Origin: Pyrenula massariospora
Lineage: Eukaryota; Ascomycota; Eurotiomycetes; Pyrenulales; Pyrenulaceae
Reading direction: 5' to 3'
Assembly (NCBI GenBank): GCA_021030905.1
Contig: JAGFMI010000007.1
Coordinates: forward strand, 1,240,001-1,304,000
DNA: 64,000 nt
How positions within the stretch are numbered: position 1 is the first letter of the stretch; the number at the start of each line of letters is the position of its first letter. Of the stretch, positions 32,850 to 43,659 are shown piece after piece. The notes beneath the pieces are model-generated. The model was not told where the DNA came from, made no database searches, and saw only the letters and a list, made by a program, of their open reading frames with translations. A program made the translations under genes and the position numbers.

Positions 32850-33817
32850 GCTGAGTAGTGAGGGAGAGAAGAAGATCGGAGAGTTTGAGATGAGCCACGA
32901 CAATTCAGATTGATAAGCATGAAAGCCTTCAGCGGCGTGGGAATTACATAGACCGGGAATATCACTGAGATCTGGAACCTGCTTCAACATTCATGAGAGC
33001 AGTGTCTCAGACCCTTCGCCGCTGCAGCTTCCACGCTTCGAGAAGCTGTTCAACAACAAGCCTATTACAGCTCGCAATAATTGACCAGGTCCGCCTACGA
33101 CGTCCACTGCGCTTACCTACCTGCGGCAGTCGTTATAAATTCGATAAGCCCACTTCCATTTCCCTTCCATATTTTAGCTCCTACGTAGGCTTTTGATATT
33201 TGGGATCTGATGGAGTGGTTCAGACTTCTATCTCAAGGACGTTCGACGGGACATGCTCGTTACAAAACCTTCATTAATTATCGTCCCGGTACCATTTTTT
33301 CAGTCCCATTCCCCAAGTGCCCCGCTGCATGCTTTCCTCTCTGGCCCCTGGGGGAATGGGCAAGCCCACAGCGGCACCTTCAAGTACGGGACAGATGATG
33401 GTGTCTGCACGTTGAGTGAGGCTAAGTTCAACGAAGATGAAATAAATCGGAATTGCTCTCAAGATAAAGTGTGTGAAACGTGGAAGGACAGCCGGAAAGA
33501 AGACGAAACAATGGCGCAAGAAGTTCATTTTCCTGGTGGGCGAGGAAAGGGAAGTGACGCGGAAAGCAGTTCTGCGGAAACAATGAGAATGATAAGGCTA
33601 GGAAAGGAATTGAAATGGTAAAGGCGGATAGGTCTGATCGACAGGCCCCAGCTAACTCTCCCTTTAGATCTCCAGTTATAGAGAAAAGAGCCTCGCGCTG
33701 ACTCCAGGTTAATATTTATCACGAATGGGGAAGACCATGTCGATGGTCAAAAAATGTCAGAACTGTGCCAACGCTATTAGATTGAAAATTATAGACTAAA
33801 TAGCTTCTTCGCAAAAC
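32850..33817 (+). other. Intergenic between convergent genes, no gene seen
   Basis: About 970 bp. Short frames only (for example 33253-33621), without recognisable protein features. Confidence 0.5.
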
Positions 33818-34882
33818 TTATGACAAAAACGCGATGGACGACTGGCTGCCCCTTCTTCGCCTTGTAGAGGCTTGCGGTATCTCCGGGGCTGTTGGCATTG
33901 TGTCGCCCGTTTCTGATAAGTCGTCGAAATCCGCTTGTTCTACGTTTGCGGTACTTTTGAGGGCAGATCCATTGCTAGTCATGGCGGAGCTATTCTTCTG
34001 AAGCTCCTGCGTTTCCTCGGCTGGAACCTCTACCAGGTTGTGATTCGCGTCGAAAACAAACTGAGTAGGTAGAGTGTTGCGTCTGGTCGTATCCTTCGGC
34101 CCGCTGGCTGCCGCTTCGGCCTTGAAAAATTCTTTCATCCGCTCTCGGGCGTCTCTATGGGCCATCTCATGGCTTAGGTCTGTCAATTGATCAGCTCTGC
34201 GGAGCCTTCCAGTGCTCAGAGTATCCCAGAAAAAGAATGTCATGAACGTACACTGACTCCCTCTCCTCTTCTCCTTTTCCTTCTGTGAAACATCGATTCC
34301 ACTATCCATTCTTCCATCACCCGGCCGATTCGACCCTCCAACCGGAGAATTCTCCCCTTCCTCGACGAACTCCTTGTGCAAATCATCCTCCCCTTTCTCG
34401 CGCTGTAAGCCCCGCATCGCGGACAGCGAGGGCCCTCGCTTCGCCGTCCAACCCTCGTCTTCGGCCGGCGACATCTGCCGCCTCAACTTTGACGGGCCCC
34501 TCTTCACGCTCATCACCCGACTCAATCCTGGCACGTTGAACGGTTTGAACGCATCGTCTTCAAACTCCACCGTCGGACTGGGGGCTCGATCTGTTAGATT
34601 AATATGATTCCTTGCTGTGACGGACGGGCGGGGTGAGAAGACCGAGCCATTGACTTTAGGTACTTGACCGGGGCGTTGGTTGTCCCTTCTGAGACCGTAG
34701 ATTTGGTCGCGACGCTCAGAGGCTGAGGTAGAGGGTCGTGCGTTTAGAGAGGTTGGTGAGGAAGGGAGGGGCGCAGAGCTCGGACGTCGCGGAGAGGTTT
34801 CAGTAGTGGTGTCGTTATTGTTTCTCTTTGATGAAGAGGTGCGACTCCGGAGCCTGTTAACGAGCGAGGTGAACCATGACAT
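33818..34882 (-). CDS. Disordered Ser/Arg-rich protein, unknown
   Basis: Exons 34254-34882 and 33818-34196 (minus strand) give 335 residues. The 57-nt intron at 34197-34253 is a multiple of three and could be read through, but its translation (hydrophobic, Phe-rich) is out of character and it has good GT and CAG borders. The N-terminus MSWFTSLVNRLRSR is an amphipathic helix. Most of the protein is low-complexity Ser/Pro/Arg/Asp with possible phosphosites. One ordered block, SHEMAHRDARERMKEFFKAEA, and RNTLPTQFVFDANHNLVEVP look conserved. No named domain. Confidence 0.6.
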   Translation of the reverse strand: MSWFTSLVNRLRSRTSSSKRNNNDTTTETSPRRPSSAPLPSSPTSLNARPSTSASERRDQIYGLRRDNQRPGQVPKVNGSVFSPRPSVTARNHINLTDRAPSPTVEFEDDAFKPFNVPGLSRVMSVKRGPSKLRRQMSPAEDEGWTAKRGPSLSAMRGLQREKGEDDLHKEFVEEGENSPVGGSNRPGDGRMDSGIDVSQKEKEKRRGSQCTFMTFFFWDTLSTGRLRRADQLTDLSHEMAHRDARERMKEFFKAEAAASGPKDTTRRNTLPTQFVFDANHNLVEVPAEETQELQKNSSAMTSNGSALKSTANVEQADFDDLSETGDTMPTAPEIPQASTRRRRGSQSSIAFLS

Positions 34883-35665
34883 TGGGAAGGATTAATTAGT
34901 AGCAACAAGGCAGGTGGCGATAATGCAAGGGACGAGGATTGAAACGAAAATGGCGAGGAGAGTGGAAACGAACGTGCAATGGCGGGACTGATGACAGGTT
35001 GACAAAAGGAAAAAGGGTGGAAAATGCGCCAGCAGCATAGCCAGCTGTTCAGGTTGCACAGTGATGTGCTTTTTTGATACAGACCGGTTTTGAGGGGTCG
35101 ATGCACCCGCACGTCGATCACCTGGTGCCTATTGGCGGGGGGCGGCATCCTGGTCAGTTTGGCAATCTGGGGATGATCCCTCGGTCGGGCGAAATCTTGC
35201 TTCAAGTTTCAGGCTCGAGAAGTTATTGTCGATAGGGTCTCTGGGATCTGCGGTACTCGAATTGGCATGCCCATGCTCGACTCTGGTAATGTCAGCATGG
35301 AGCGGCACGCCACTTTCTCACGCTGGTCCTTCTCTCAAGTACAATACCATACCGGAAGAACCAGAATATCATGAAGAGATGTGTAGAATGCATGTGGGAC
35401 GAGATTAGAAGACAAAACGAGTGGTCGGAGGCTCGCGTCTGTAGAGCTCAACGCAATTTCATTGGACAGGGGTCGTCCGGTACAACTGAGAGCGGACAGC
35501 TTCCACCCTTCCCCCCGTCTCCTCACACATCAAGAATTATCATTCTGCAAGAAATGCTATCCAGCGACTCTACCCAATGCTATCCCTAATGATCTCCAAT
35601 CAATATAGCGCCAACACCGTCCAAAGATGCTGAATACCCAAAGCAAACCAACCAAGCATAACTCA
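34883..35665 (+). other. Intergenic, no gene seen
   Basis: About 780 bp between the disordered-protein gene and the 3' end of the spindle pole gene, both on the minus strand. It should contain the former's promoter. A minus frame at 34744-35205 is Pro/Ser-rich without domain features. Confidence 0.5.
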
Positions 35666-38600
35666 TTATCTTGCCGCCGATGCCTTCCGCCCTCCGCCCA
35701 ATCTCTTCCTCTCCACGTCTTCTCTCGCTTTCCGCAACCCGTCTCCCAGCTTTTTCACCCCACTCCACTTCTCAGCCATTTTGCTCATCCGTGCCACTGC
35801 AATCACTGTCTGAACTCCCGCTCTCAGCTTGTTGATAGGGGCAAGCTTCGTCTCAAACGATGACCTTCTTGCTTTGACGCCCATCCGCCGGATCATGTGG
35901 ATGTCTGCCTCGTTGCAAGCCAGACGAATCCCTTCGCCCATCTCTAAGACGCCTTTGCTCCAGGCGAGGTCTCTCCGGAATTCTTCCTCGCGCTTGACAC
36001 GAGCCTTGAGCCATTGGATCTCCCGAATGAGACCCTTCATTTCCTTTTCTCTTCTACCATCATCCGTGCTGGCTTTCCTATTTACACTCAATTTATCCAC
36101 AACATGTTCATATCGCCCCTGCAGCCGCTCGAGTTCTCCCTCTATCGCCTCCGCCTTCTGGTCTGCTTTGCTCCTCTCGTCCCGGACTCGTCTGGCTTCT
36201 TTCTTTAGCTCCGCTATCCGCTCCTCCCTCTCAGCGAGTTTCAGCCCCAGCGTCTCAGCCTCTGCCGTTGAGCTCTTCACTAACTCGTGTAGATCTGCTC
36301 GTTCATCTTGCTCGATGGCGGTTTCGCGGATCTGTCGCTCTAAACCTCGATTCTGGCGGTTAAGCTCACGAAGCTGTGCCTGCGCATCACGGAGTTGCTG
36401 ACGAGCTTCGCAGAGTTCCTGGTCTGAGACTGGGGATGCGGGAGTCTTTGACTTCAATTGAGTACTCTCTATACTGTAGACTTTGCGTTCGAGCGAGTCG
36501 ACCTGGGATTTGAGTTCTCGATTCGTGGACTTCAGACGCGCCTCCCGTTCAAGGGAGGCAGTCTCATTTTTACGAGCTTGGGATAGGTCGTGGCGCAGAG
36601 CAGGGACGTCAGCATACCCCGGGCTTGTGATGGTGATTGGCCTGTTTTCAAGCAAGTCCTCAAGCTCTTTGACTTGCAATTCAAGACGTTGAACTTTGCT
36701 GCGTGAAGACTGCAGCTCACGGTCTCTATTCTCAGATGAAGAGATCTGCTTGGTACGCAGTACGCTAATTTCTGTGTTAAGGCGGTTCTCCTCTTCTGAA
36801 GCACGCTCGATCTCGGCAGCAATCTCCTGTTCAAGTGCCCTATTTGCAGATTCCAGAGATTTGGATTCAGATTTCAATTTGTCAACCTCCTTTTGTAGGT
36901 TTTGCTTTTCACGTTGAAGCTCACGGCGTTCTTGGTCGGATTGTAAATTGCGTCCTGGTGAGGCTTTCTCTCCGCCTGATATGAGACGATTGTTGAGTTC
37001 TTCACATTCAGCTTCAGCGTCATGTCTCGCGCGCTTGGCACAATGGAGTTCGGTACTTGTATTCGACAGCTTGTCTTGCAAGCTTTGCTTTTCTCGTTTC
37101 GTCTTCAAGAGCTGAGACTCAACTTCTTCGACTGCTTTAGCTTTCTGCTCCTCAGCCCAATTGGCCTCTTCCTCAAGGTTGGCTTGTAAGACCTCTATCT
37201 CCTCCTCAAGCTGCTCGACCTTCTCTTTTAGTGCAGCCTGCTCTCGGATATAGATTCGAAGCTCCTCTTTGGCATTTGAGAGTTCAACCCGATTCGCGTC
37301 CGAGATCTCTCGTTTTGCTGCAATATGCGAGTCTAATTCTTGGATCTGCCGCAGCAGGACTTTTTCGTCTTCCTGGTGTCGCTGTTTCTCGCTCTCGAGC
37401 GCTTTTTGAAGCTGCGTCTCTTTGCTTGATAGTGTGCCTTTCGTTTCTTGCAGTCGGTCGACCGTTCTCTGAAGCCCTGACGCCTTTTCTTCGGCTCTTC
37501 GGCCTGCTGCCTCGATGGTCTTCCGCTCAGAGTCCCACTCCTCTTGATCAGAAGCATGCTGCCTCTCTTTCGCACTAACTTCTTGGTGCAACGAGTCGAT
37601 CTGTTCGTTCAAATGCCCGCTTTCGGTCTTGTGCTGGGTTCGAAGGGCATTGTCGTTCTGAACAGCATGGTATCGTTCATTTTCAAGCGCTGACTCAAGC
37701 TCTCTGACGCGGGAGTGGGCTTTCGAAAGATCTCTTTGCAGATCGCTCGACTCACGCGTCAAGGCGTCATGTCGAGATTGAAGCAAGTCCTTCTCATCCG
37801 TTTTATCGCGAAGTTCATTATGTAAACTTTCTTGCCGTTTCGACATGTCATCAAAGTCTTGCTTAAGCTTATCGCGTTGGTGATCGGCTTCCTCGAGAGA
37901 CGACTGTAATCTTTGTTTCTCTCTAGCTCTTTCTTCGGCAAAGTCCTCGAGCCGTTCTTGCAGTTGCTGTTCCGTCTCCAGCCTTTCTTCTAACTCTTGC
38001 TGTAGCCGCACGTGATCCTCTTGCAAGTCCTGTAATTGGTCCTCGAGCTTTTCTGCTTTCTCTTTAAGCTGACTGCTTAAACCTTTAGTTGTGAATGATT
38101 TGTTAACCATCTCGTCCTGGAGCTCGTGTAGTTGCTCTGCAGCCTGCCTACGCTCCTCCACAGCTATTTCTCGGTCTTCCTTGGCTTCCTTTGCTTCAGC
38201 TCTAGCCTGGTCAAGGTCTCCTCGGAGCTCTTCGACTTGTACCTTGACATCCTCGAGCTCTTCTTCAAGCTCAGCAGCGGAATTTGATTCTCTGCCCGCG
38301 TTATCTCTCATATTCTCAACTTCCTCTTCCCTCTCTTCTATTACTCGATCCTTTTCTCGGACGTCGGCTTCAAGATCGGCCACTTCATCGCGCAATCTTC
38401 CAAGAGCCTCCTCTTCTTTATTTTTTGCATTGGAAAGGTTGCTCCTCAACTTCTCGATCTCAGTCTCTTGTGTACGCAGTTCAATGCGAAGACGTTCAAA
38501 TTCTATCTGAAGGCTTTCGTCGGCTTGTTTCCGCTTTATTTCTTCCCGGTAATCCCTAAGCTGTAATCTATACGCCTCGGCATCTCGCTCTGCTTGCGCA

Positions 38601-39346
38601 AGTTGTTTTTTGGATTTATGCAGTTCTCTTTGCATTGTGATTCGGTTGACTTTAAGATCGGTGTTCTCTTTCAGGGCCGCTTGGTTGAAGTGTCGGCCAG
38701 ATTGTGACGTAGCTTGCTCAAGGAAATGTATTTTCATCTTGAGTCCCCAATTCTCTTTCTCGATTCGGTCGATGATATGTTCTTGTTCTCTCAGTGTCAC
38801 CACGTTGCCGTCTCCAACGAGGCCACCATTTCCATCGCGACCTGGTAGCTGGGCGAGCGGCGTGCTCTGCGCGCTACTGCTGACACCATTGAGCATCGGT
38901 GTCGCGTGGTCTTGATCTCCAATTGAGCTACTCGTAGAACCGTACAGATGGGAGTTCTCCACGCCTGGCAAGGCAGGTGTTGCCCCATTACTCTTGTAAC
39001 CATCTTTGAGAAAAGCGGGAGTCTCTGGTATGCCGGGCTTTCTTCCTGAAGCTCTGCGTATTGCATTGTTTTTCGTGACACTCTTCATCAGCGGTGTAAA
39101 GTCGGGTTTTGGCCCTGCGCCGTTGGGCAGTAATCGTAGCGGATCGCGAGTCCCCGGACGCGGTGTTTTGAGACTGAGACCAGCATTTCTGATGCCGTTT
39201 CGTAGTTGCCTGGACACTCCGCGGTCTTTGGAAGGCGACACAAATGATTTTTCGGGAGATATTCCATCGAGGGTTGCAACGCCGTTGGTCATAAAGGTGC
39301 CGTCTCCGGCAGCAGTTTGCGGGGTGTCAATGTAATGACCAGGCAT
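35666..39346 (-). CDS. Spindle pole body scaffold, Pcp1/SnaD-like (CM1 and PACT domains)
   Basis: Intronless, 1226 residues. The N-terminal 180 residues are disordered with TP/SP sites. A centrosomin N-terminal motif (CM1) at about 183-235, REQEHIIDRIEKENWGLKMK followed by IHFLEQ, is the segment that recruits the gamma-tubulin complex. Residues 235-1090 are almost unbroken coiled coil. The C-terminal 120 residues resemble a PACT domain (IQWLKARVKREEEFRRDLAW), which binds calmodulin and anchors the protein at the pole. This is the layout of S. pombe Pcp1, A. nidulans SnaD/PcpA and animal pericentrin/CDK5RAP2. It is divergent with the Ecdysoneless gene, 297 bp away. Confidence 0.88.
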   Translation of the reverse strand: MPGHYIDTPQTAAGDGTFMTNGVATLDGISPEKSFVSPSKDRGVSRQLRNGIRNAGLSLKTPRPGTRDPLRLLPNGAGPKPDFTPLMKSVTKNNAIRRASGRKPGIPETPAFLKDGYKSNGATPALPGVENSHLYGSTSSSIGDQDHATPMLNGVSSSAQSTPLAQLPGRDGNGGLVGDGNVVTLREQEHIIDRIEKENWGLKMKIHFLEQATSQSGRHFNQAALKENTDLKVNRITMQRELHKSKKQLAQAERDAEAYRLQLRDYREEIKRKQADESLQIEFERLRIELRTQETEIEKLRSNLSNAKNKEEEALGRLRDEVADLEADVREKDRVIEEREEEVENMRDNAGRESNSAAELEEELEDVKVQVEELRGDLDQARAEAKEAKEDREIAVEERRQAAEQLHELQDEMVNKSFTTKGLSSQLKEKAEKLEDQLQDLQEDHVRLQQELEERLETEQQLQERLEDFAEERAREKQRLQSSLEEADHQRDKLKQDFDDMSKRQESLHNELRDKTDEKDLLQSRHDALTRESSDLQRDLSKAHSRVRELESALENERYHAVQNDNALRTQHKTESGHLNEQIDSLHQEVSAKERQHASDQEEWDSERKTIEAAGRRAEEKASGLQRTVDRLQETKGTLSSKETQLQKALESEKQRHQEDEKVLLRQIQELDSHIAAKREISDANRVELSNAKEELRIYIREQAALKEKVEQLEEEIEVLQANLEEEANWAEEQKAKAVEEVESQLLKTKREKQSLQDKLSNTSTELHCAKRARHDAEAECEELNNRLISGGEKASPGRNLQSDQERRELQREKQNLQKEVDKLKSESKSLESANRALEQEIAAEIERASEEENRLNTEISVLRTKQISSSENRDRELQSSRSKVQRLELQVKELEDLLENRPITITSPGYADVPALRHDLSQARKNETASLEREARLKSTNRELKSQVDSLERKVYSIESTQLKSKTPASPVSDQELCEARQQLRDAQAQLRELNRQNRGLERQIRETAIEQDERADLHELVKSSTAEAETLGLKLAEREERIAELKKEARRVRDERSKADQKAEAIEGELERLQGRYEHVVDKLSVNRKASTDDGRREKEMKGLIREIQWLKARVKREEEFRRDLAWSKGVLEMGEGIRLACNEADIHMIRRMGVKARRSSFETKLAPINKLRAGVQTVIAVARMSKMAEKWSGVKKLGDGLRKAREDVERKRLGGGRKASAAR

Positions 39347-39643
39347 TCCGACCGTTTATCCAAAAAGACACAACAAATACGGAGACTGCGAGAAGACCTG
39401 GCATGGATAAATATACAACGATGGTGCGATATTTCAATACGTTCAGATGCGCGGAAAGTTATGCCCAAGCTCTCAAGATGATTGTTGACATCTAGCTCTT
39501 TCGGGGATAGTGCAGATTGCGGGAACCCCCACCACTTCCGCTCCCCGCAGCTTGTGCAGACGAAGGGAGACCTAGGCATGATTTGGAATCTTCAAAGATA
39601 CAAATTTATTGGGCAAAATTGGTAGACTGTCAGCTCCCGGACA
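39347..39643. promoter_or_regulatory. Short divergent promoter between the spindle pole and Ecdysoneless genes
   Basis: Only 297 bp separate the two divergent ATGs, so both promoters and both 5' leaders must share this interval. No TATA-like element is obvious next to either start. Confidence 0.5.
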
Positions 39644-41587
39644 ATGCCTCCCACCGAAGAGGATATCGCCTGGTTTAAGTCAACGTTCCACCCTATCCCA
39701 AGACCTCGTCTCCCAGACGACTGTGTTGAATATTCCATCTACCTCTTCTCGGCCGACGCTGAACGCTTCGAGGACTCGGAAGGTCGCCAGCGACTCCGTA
39801 ATGTTCAAAAGCAAGCATCTGTTTTACAAAAGGAGCACCTTAAGGAATACATCTGGCAGCGACAAGGATTCTCCCTTGAGCTTGTCAAAGAAGATGGTGC
39901 GGTTCGTTCAAACCAACGAAATGAGAGCTGAGAAAGAGCTGACCGAAATCCATAGGATTGAGTCTCCTACAGGGCCGAACGGAGTATGGCGATTCCATCG
40001 AAGATGAATGGTTGGTGGTGTGGCTTTTGCGGGAGTTGACCAGAAAGTTTGACAACCTCTGGGTCAAAGTTGTGGACCAGGACGGTGAATTTCTATTGAT
40101 CGAAGCTGCGGAGACTTTGCCCAACTGGCTTGAGCCGGAGGTGGCAGATAACAGGGTAAGCTCTAGACAATCATTCTCCAGGAATGCGATTCTAAAAGCT
40201 CCAGGTTTGGATTCACCAAGGACATCTAGTTATCGTGAAGCCACGTCACGAGGAGAAGAAGCCTGCAGCGATCTCCAATGAGCATCTGTCGGTCCGAGAC
40301 GTCGAGAATATTGTGTTACGAGAGCCGAAGCGTCTGATGCGGTCAATTATGATCGAAGAAGAAGCATTCTACCGACTTCGAAATTATCCAGAGCAAATTG
40401 CGAAGAACATGCATCATGCTTTGGTCACCATTCCAAGGAAAATAGCACATCTGCTCTGGCAGAAAGCCTCATATATTTCACCTGCAATAGAAGCCTTTTA
40501 TCTTCGAGATCCTATCGCCCTTAAGCCTTTACAAGCAGCGCGCAACACCCACCTTATCATCCCTGTGGAAGATTTAGTGACCACAAGTGTGACAATGCCT
40601 AGAGTTGCTTATGCACAGGTCAGGAGTCAAGACTTTCCAACCCCTCAGATTTGGAAAGGTCATATACCGCTAGGAATTAGCAATCAATTGCTTACACGAG
40701 CCGAAACTGGCATGAAGATCTCCTGTGGCTTTGAAATGCTGCTGCAAGACCCTCAAAATCAAGATCGAAGAGAGGTACGGGAGATGACGATGCTGCTGGA
40801 AGACCTCAAGACGGGAGATGATGATCTGCCTGTAGATGCCGAGATTGACCAATGGAGCAAGCAGCAAGACGATGAGGCTTGGCTGGATGTTAATATGCAA
40901 GACCTTGAAGGGCAGCTTGCTGGTGGACAAGGAAAGAAGAAAGCTAACTTCGCTGGAGTTGGCGATAAAAAGGACCAAGAGAACCTCCAGCGACTTGTCG
41001 CGCAATTCGAGAACTTTATGAACGATGACAAGGAAGGTCCAAGTGGCGCCGGTCTATTTGATGAAGATTCTGATGATCTGGAAGAAAGCTCATCTGGCGA
41101 GACCAGTGATGGCGAAGACAAGGATGCATCCTTCGATGAAGACCAGTTCGCCAATATGATGCGACAAATGATGGGTATGCCTTCTGATGCAGATATTGAC
41201 AATGCAGCTATCCGACAGATGGTTCCAGGCGTAGTGCAAGAACTCGAATCAGATGAAGAGGAAGAAGATCTCGACGATATGCAGACTCTGATGGCTCGGA
41301 TGGAAACGGAATTGAATGACTCAGGAGCCCTCGACCTCGACCAACGTTCACAAGGACGGAAAGCGATGCCGCTAGCCGATAACAATGACAAAGTCGCCGC
41401 AGACGGGGAAGCGGAGGAAATAGAAGGTAACAACTTAGGAAGCGACGGGTTGGATATGAATTTGATGAGAGACTTACTAAAGAAGTTCAAAAGCCAACGT
41501 GGAAGTTCTAGTTCAAGCCGCAATCTGACGGAATTATTGGACAGCCGTTTGCCCCAACATGAAAGCAGCCCGTCTGAACGCGGGTAG
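39644..41587 (+). CDS. Ecdysoneless/SGT1 family protein (ECD)
   Basis: Exons 39644-39896, 39956-40155 and 40205-41587 give 611 residues; introns are 59 and 49 nt and rebuild GRTEYGDSIEDEW and VWIHQGHLVIVKPR. The protein belongs to the ECD/hSGT1 family, which in other eukaryotes acts with R2TP and Prp8 in U5 snRNP assembly and in gene regulation. Family blocks include the N-terminal DDCVEYSIYLF, WLVVWLLRELTRKFD and FYLRDPIALKPLQAAR. The C-terminal 250 residues are acidic and disordered (FDEDSDDLEESSSGE, ELESDEEEEDLDD), as is usual for the family. Nuclear/cytoplasmic; no signal peptide. Confidence 0.88.
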
Positions 41588-41829
41588 GATACAGTTGGTC
41601 GAGGACGAGCCTCTGGACCCTCTAATTAGCGCCAATCGCCTCGCCCTCTCTTCAGTTTCAACCACGACCACGCATAGTGGAGACGTGATTAATCTTATGT
41701 TCCCCTAAATGCAAGAGAAGAAAGCAGCCCAGCCAAGCTGAAGTTCAAATACAAAACGCCACCTCGGTCAGCTTTTATCAAAAACCTACAATTGCTCATT
41801 GAAATCTGGCTCAAATTAATGCTTGAACG

Positions 41830-42916
41830 ATGGCTTCTACTCTCTCTTTGCAACGAGACACGACAAATATGGTTTTCAAAGGGTTTCCACTTCCTTTGCC
41901 CACAAAAAGCGGACACTTAGCAGCCCCCGGATTGTCGACATCCATTGCTAATCTTTCTAGCACTTTTGCTTTCACCAGAGAGATCCATCGAGCTACGCAA
42001 GAAACAAAGAGAGTCCGACGAAGTGATCTCGAAAACCAAGCGGATGAGAATCTATATCGCGAAAAGATCCAAGCTCAAAAAGAAGAGCATGCAAAGGTTT
42101 TTGCAGATTTGAAAGACGCGTACAGTAAGGACTGGCCTGTCGACCACGTTTCCGACCTTATAGTGCGTTTACTGGACGCTTTGTATAGTCTTGCAAGGAA
42201 GGTTCAAACCCAAATAACTCATTAGAGAACGATAGACTCCCTCGTGGCATACTGGAAAAGCTTCTGGAGCTGGAGACTGTCAGAAATTTGATGCCGCATT
42301 CGTTAAAAAAAGAAAACACCAAAGGAGTCAAAGCCCAAGCTCAGAAGATCGATTGAGGATCAAGCAGATGGTCAACGTAAAAGGATAACGGGAGTTCGAG
42401 GCCGAAAGCGGAGGAAGTGGAAGCGACCATTAGATACGGCCCGGGCCACGCCAGCCCATTCAACGAATCAATCTATTCTAAAGATGAAGACGACGGCGAA
42501 GATCGGGACCCGGACCCAGCGAGCTGCCCACAAAGGCTAGTTGCATGGAGCGTGAAGACGCGGCTTCATCCTCAGCTGCTATGTTTGTCCCACCAAAGCC
42601 TGGTTCAATCTTCGGAGACAGTGTCCATGCTTGTAGTCCAAGCGCGAGTCCTATCAGCGATTTTAGTCCATCGTCACAATTGTCGGGGCTTGATGGGACG
42701 CTGGATTCTGCTTGAGATGGTACAGTCAAGGGTGACAAGCACCATCTCGGTGCTGCTTCGGCGTCAGGTAACAGTTGTGACTGGTGGTACGGGCACAACG
42801 AAGCGATCGTCTCGCAATAGTCGAAGATTACAGTCATACCATGGAGCCTGTCTGGGCTGGAGGCTCTGAATGAAAAGTTAAATGAATTTCAATATACACC
42901 AAATATCAGCCATTAA
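41830..42916 (+). pseudogene. Probable decayed gene, unknown nuclear-type protein
   Basis: A good start (ATG 41830) opens 111 clean codons, with a helical charged region (TFAFTREIHRATQETKRVRR, EEHAKVFADLKDAY). An intron 42163-42235 (donor GTGCGT, acceptor TAG) joins it to a frame encoding GDCQKFDAAFVKKRKHQRS with an NLS-like run. That frame continues with protein-like sequence to a TAA at 42914 but is crossed by six stops: 42386 (TAA), 42431 (TAG), 42479 (TAA), 42485 (TGA), 42713 (TGA) and 42818 (TAG). Sequence beyond them still looks coding (AAMFVPPKPGSIFGDSV, NSCDWWYGHNEAIVSQ, IPWSLSGLEALNEKLNEF). Unrecognised extra introns could remove the first four; the last two resist this. Confidence 0.45.
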
Positions 42917-43364
42917 AAACTTCAAAAAGGTCATTTCAGAAGCTGCGATGGCGAGAATATGAGTAGACTGGATAGTCCAGCCACATCGATGTCTACCTGA
43001 AAGATAAAAGTGAATATAGCACGCTAAATCGGGACGCGTGTTTTGACGGAGAGTAGTTTTAAGATTCAATGGAAGTGCCAAACACCGGTAGTACAAATCA
43101 ATGTTTTACCTAACACAGCAGCCTAATCTTTTACGATTCCATTTTATACCCTCGCTTCAATGCTGCTTTCATGTGCTTCATATTTCCAGATCGTTCACCC
43201 TAGCATCTCGTCTTGTACCCTTCATCACCGAAGCTGAACTCTGGTTACCAACGCCATAGCAGACAGCCGCTGACTCTTGCGAGATTAAAGTGAGGCTGTT
43301 TTCACCGTTTTTTCATCCCGACCATTCAGTATTAATTGACATCTCAGATAACCCATATTTCTCC
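42917..43364 (+). other. Intergenic, no gene seen
   Basis: About 450 bp of AT-leaning sequence before the minisatellite. No supported frame. Confidence 0.5.
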
Positions 43365-43467
43365 GTTGATCTCACTAATTTCAATTTCTTCGTTGATCTC
43401 ACTAATTTCAATTTCTTCGTTGATCTCACTAATTTCAATTTCTTCGTTGATCTCACTAATTTCAATT
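43365..43467 (+). repeat. 27-bp tandem repeat (minisatellite) running into an assembly gap
   Basis: Three full and one partial copies of a 27-bp unit beginning GTTGATCTCACTAATTTCAA occur head to tail at 43365, 43392, 43419 and 43446, with no differences between copies. The array is cut by the N run at 43468. The unit is a multiple of three and stays open in some frames, but flanking context does not support translation. Confidence 0.9.
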
Positions 43468-43567
43468 NNNNNNNNNNNNNNNNNNNNNNNNNNNNNNNNN
43501 NNNNNNNNNNNNNNNNNNNNNNNNNNNNNNNNNNNNNNNNNNNNNNNNNNNNNNNNNNNNNNNNNNN
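43468..43567. other. Assembly gap (100 N)
   Basis: Exactly 100 N, the usual placeholder for a gap of unknown length. The tandem array to its left suggests that the assembly broke on the repeat, so the true length may be very different. Confidence 0.97.
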
Positions 43568-43659
43568 TCTTATCAGCAACTTTCAAGTAATTAGGTCTAG
43601 AAGTCATTTTTGTCCTACGAAGCTGAATTGCTCGTCGCAGCCAACATCCCGAAGGCATC

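Noticed and set aside
40759-41523. 254-codon Ser-rich frame antisense to the acidic tail of the Ecdysoneless gene
   Set aside because: Antisense of Glu/Asp codons gives Ser/Leu-rich frames; the sense strand is clearly the gene.
42417-42869. 150-codon plus frame with an acidic start (KDEDDGEDRDPDP)
   Set aside because: Only its first part looks coding; the rest reads better in the frame of the decayed gene, so it is treated as part of that locus.
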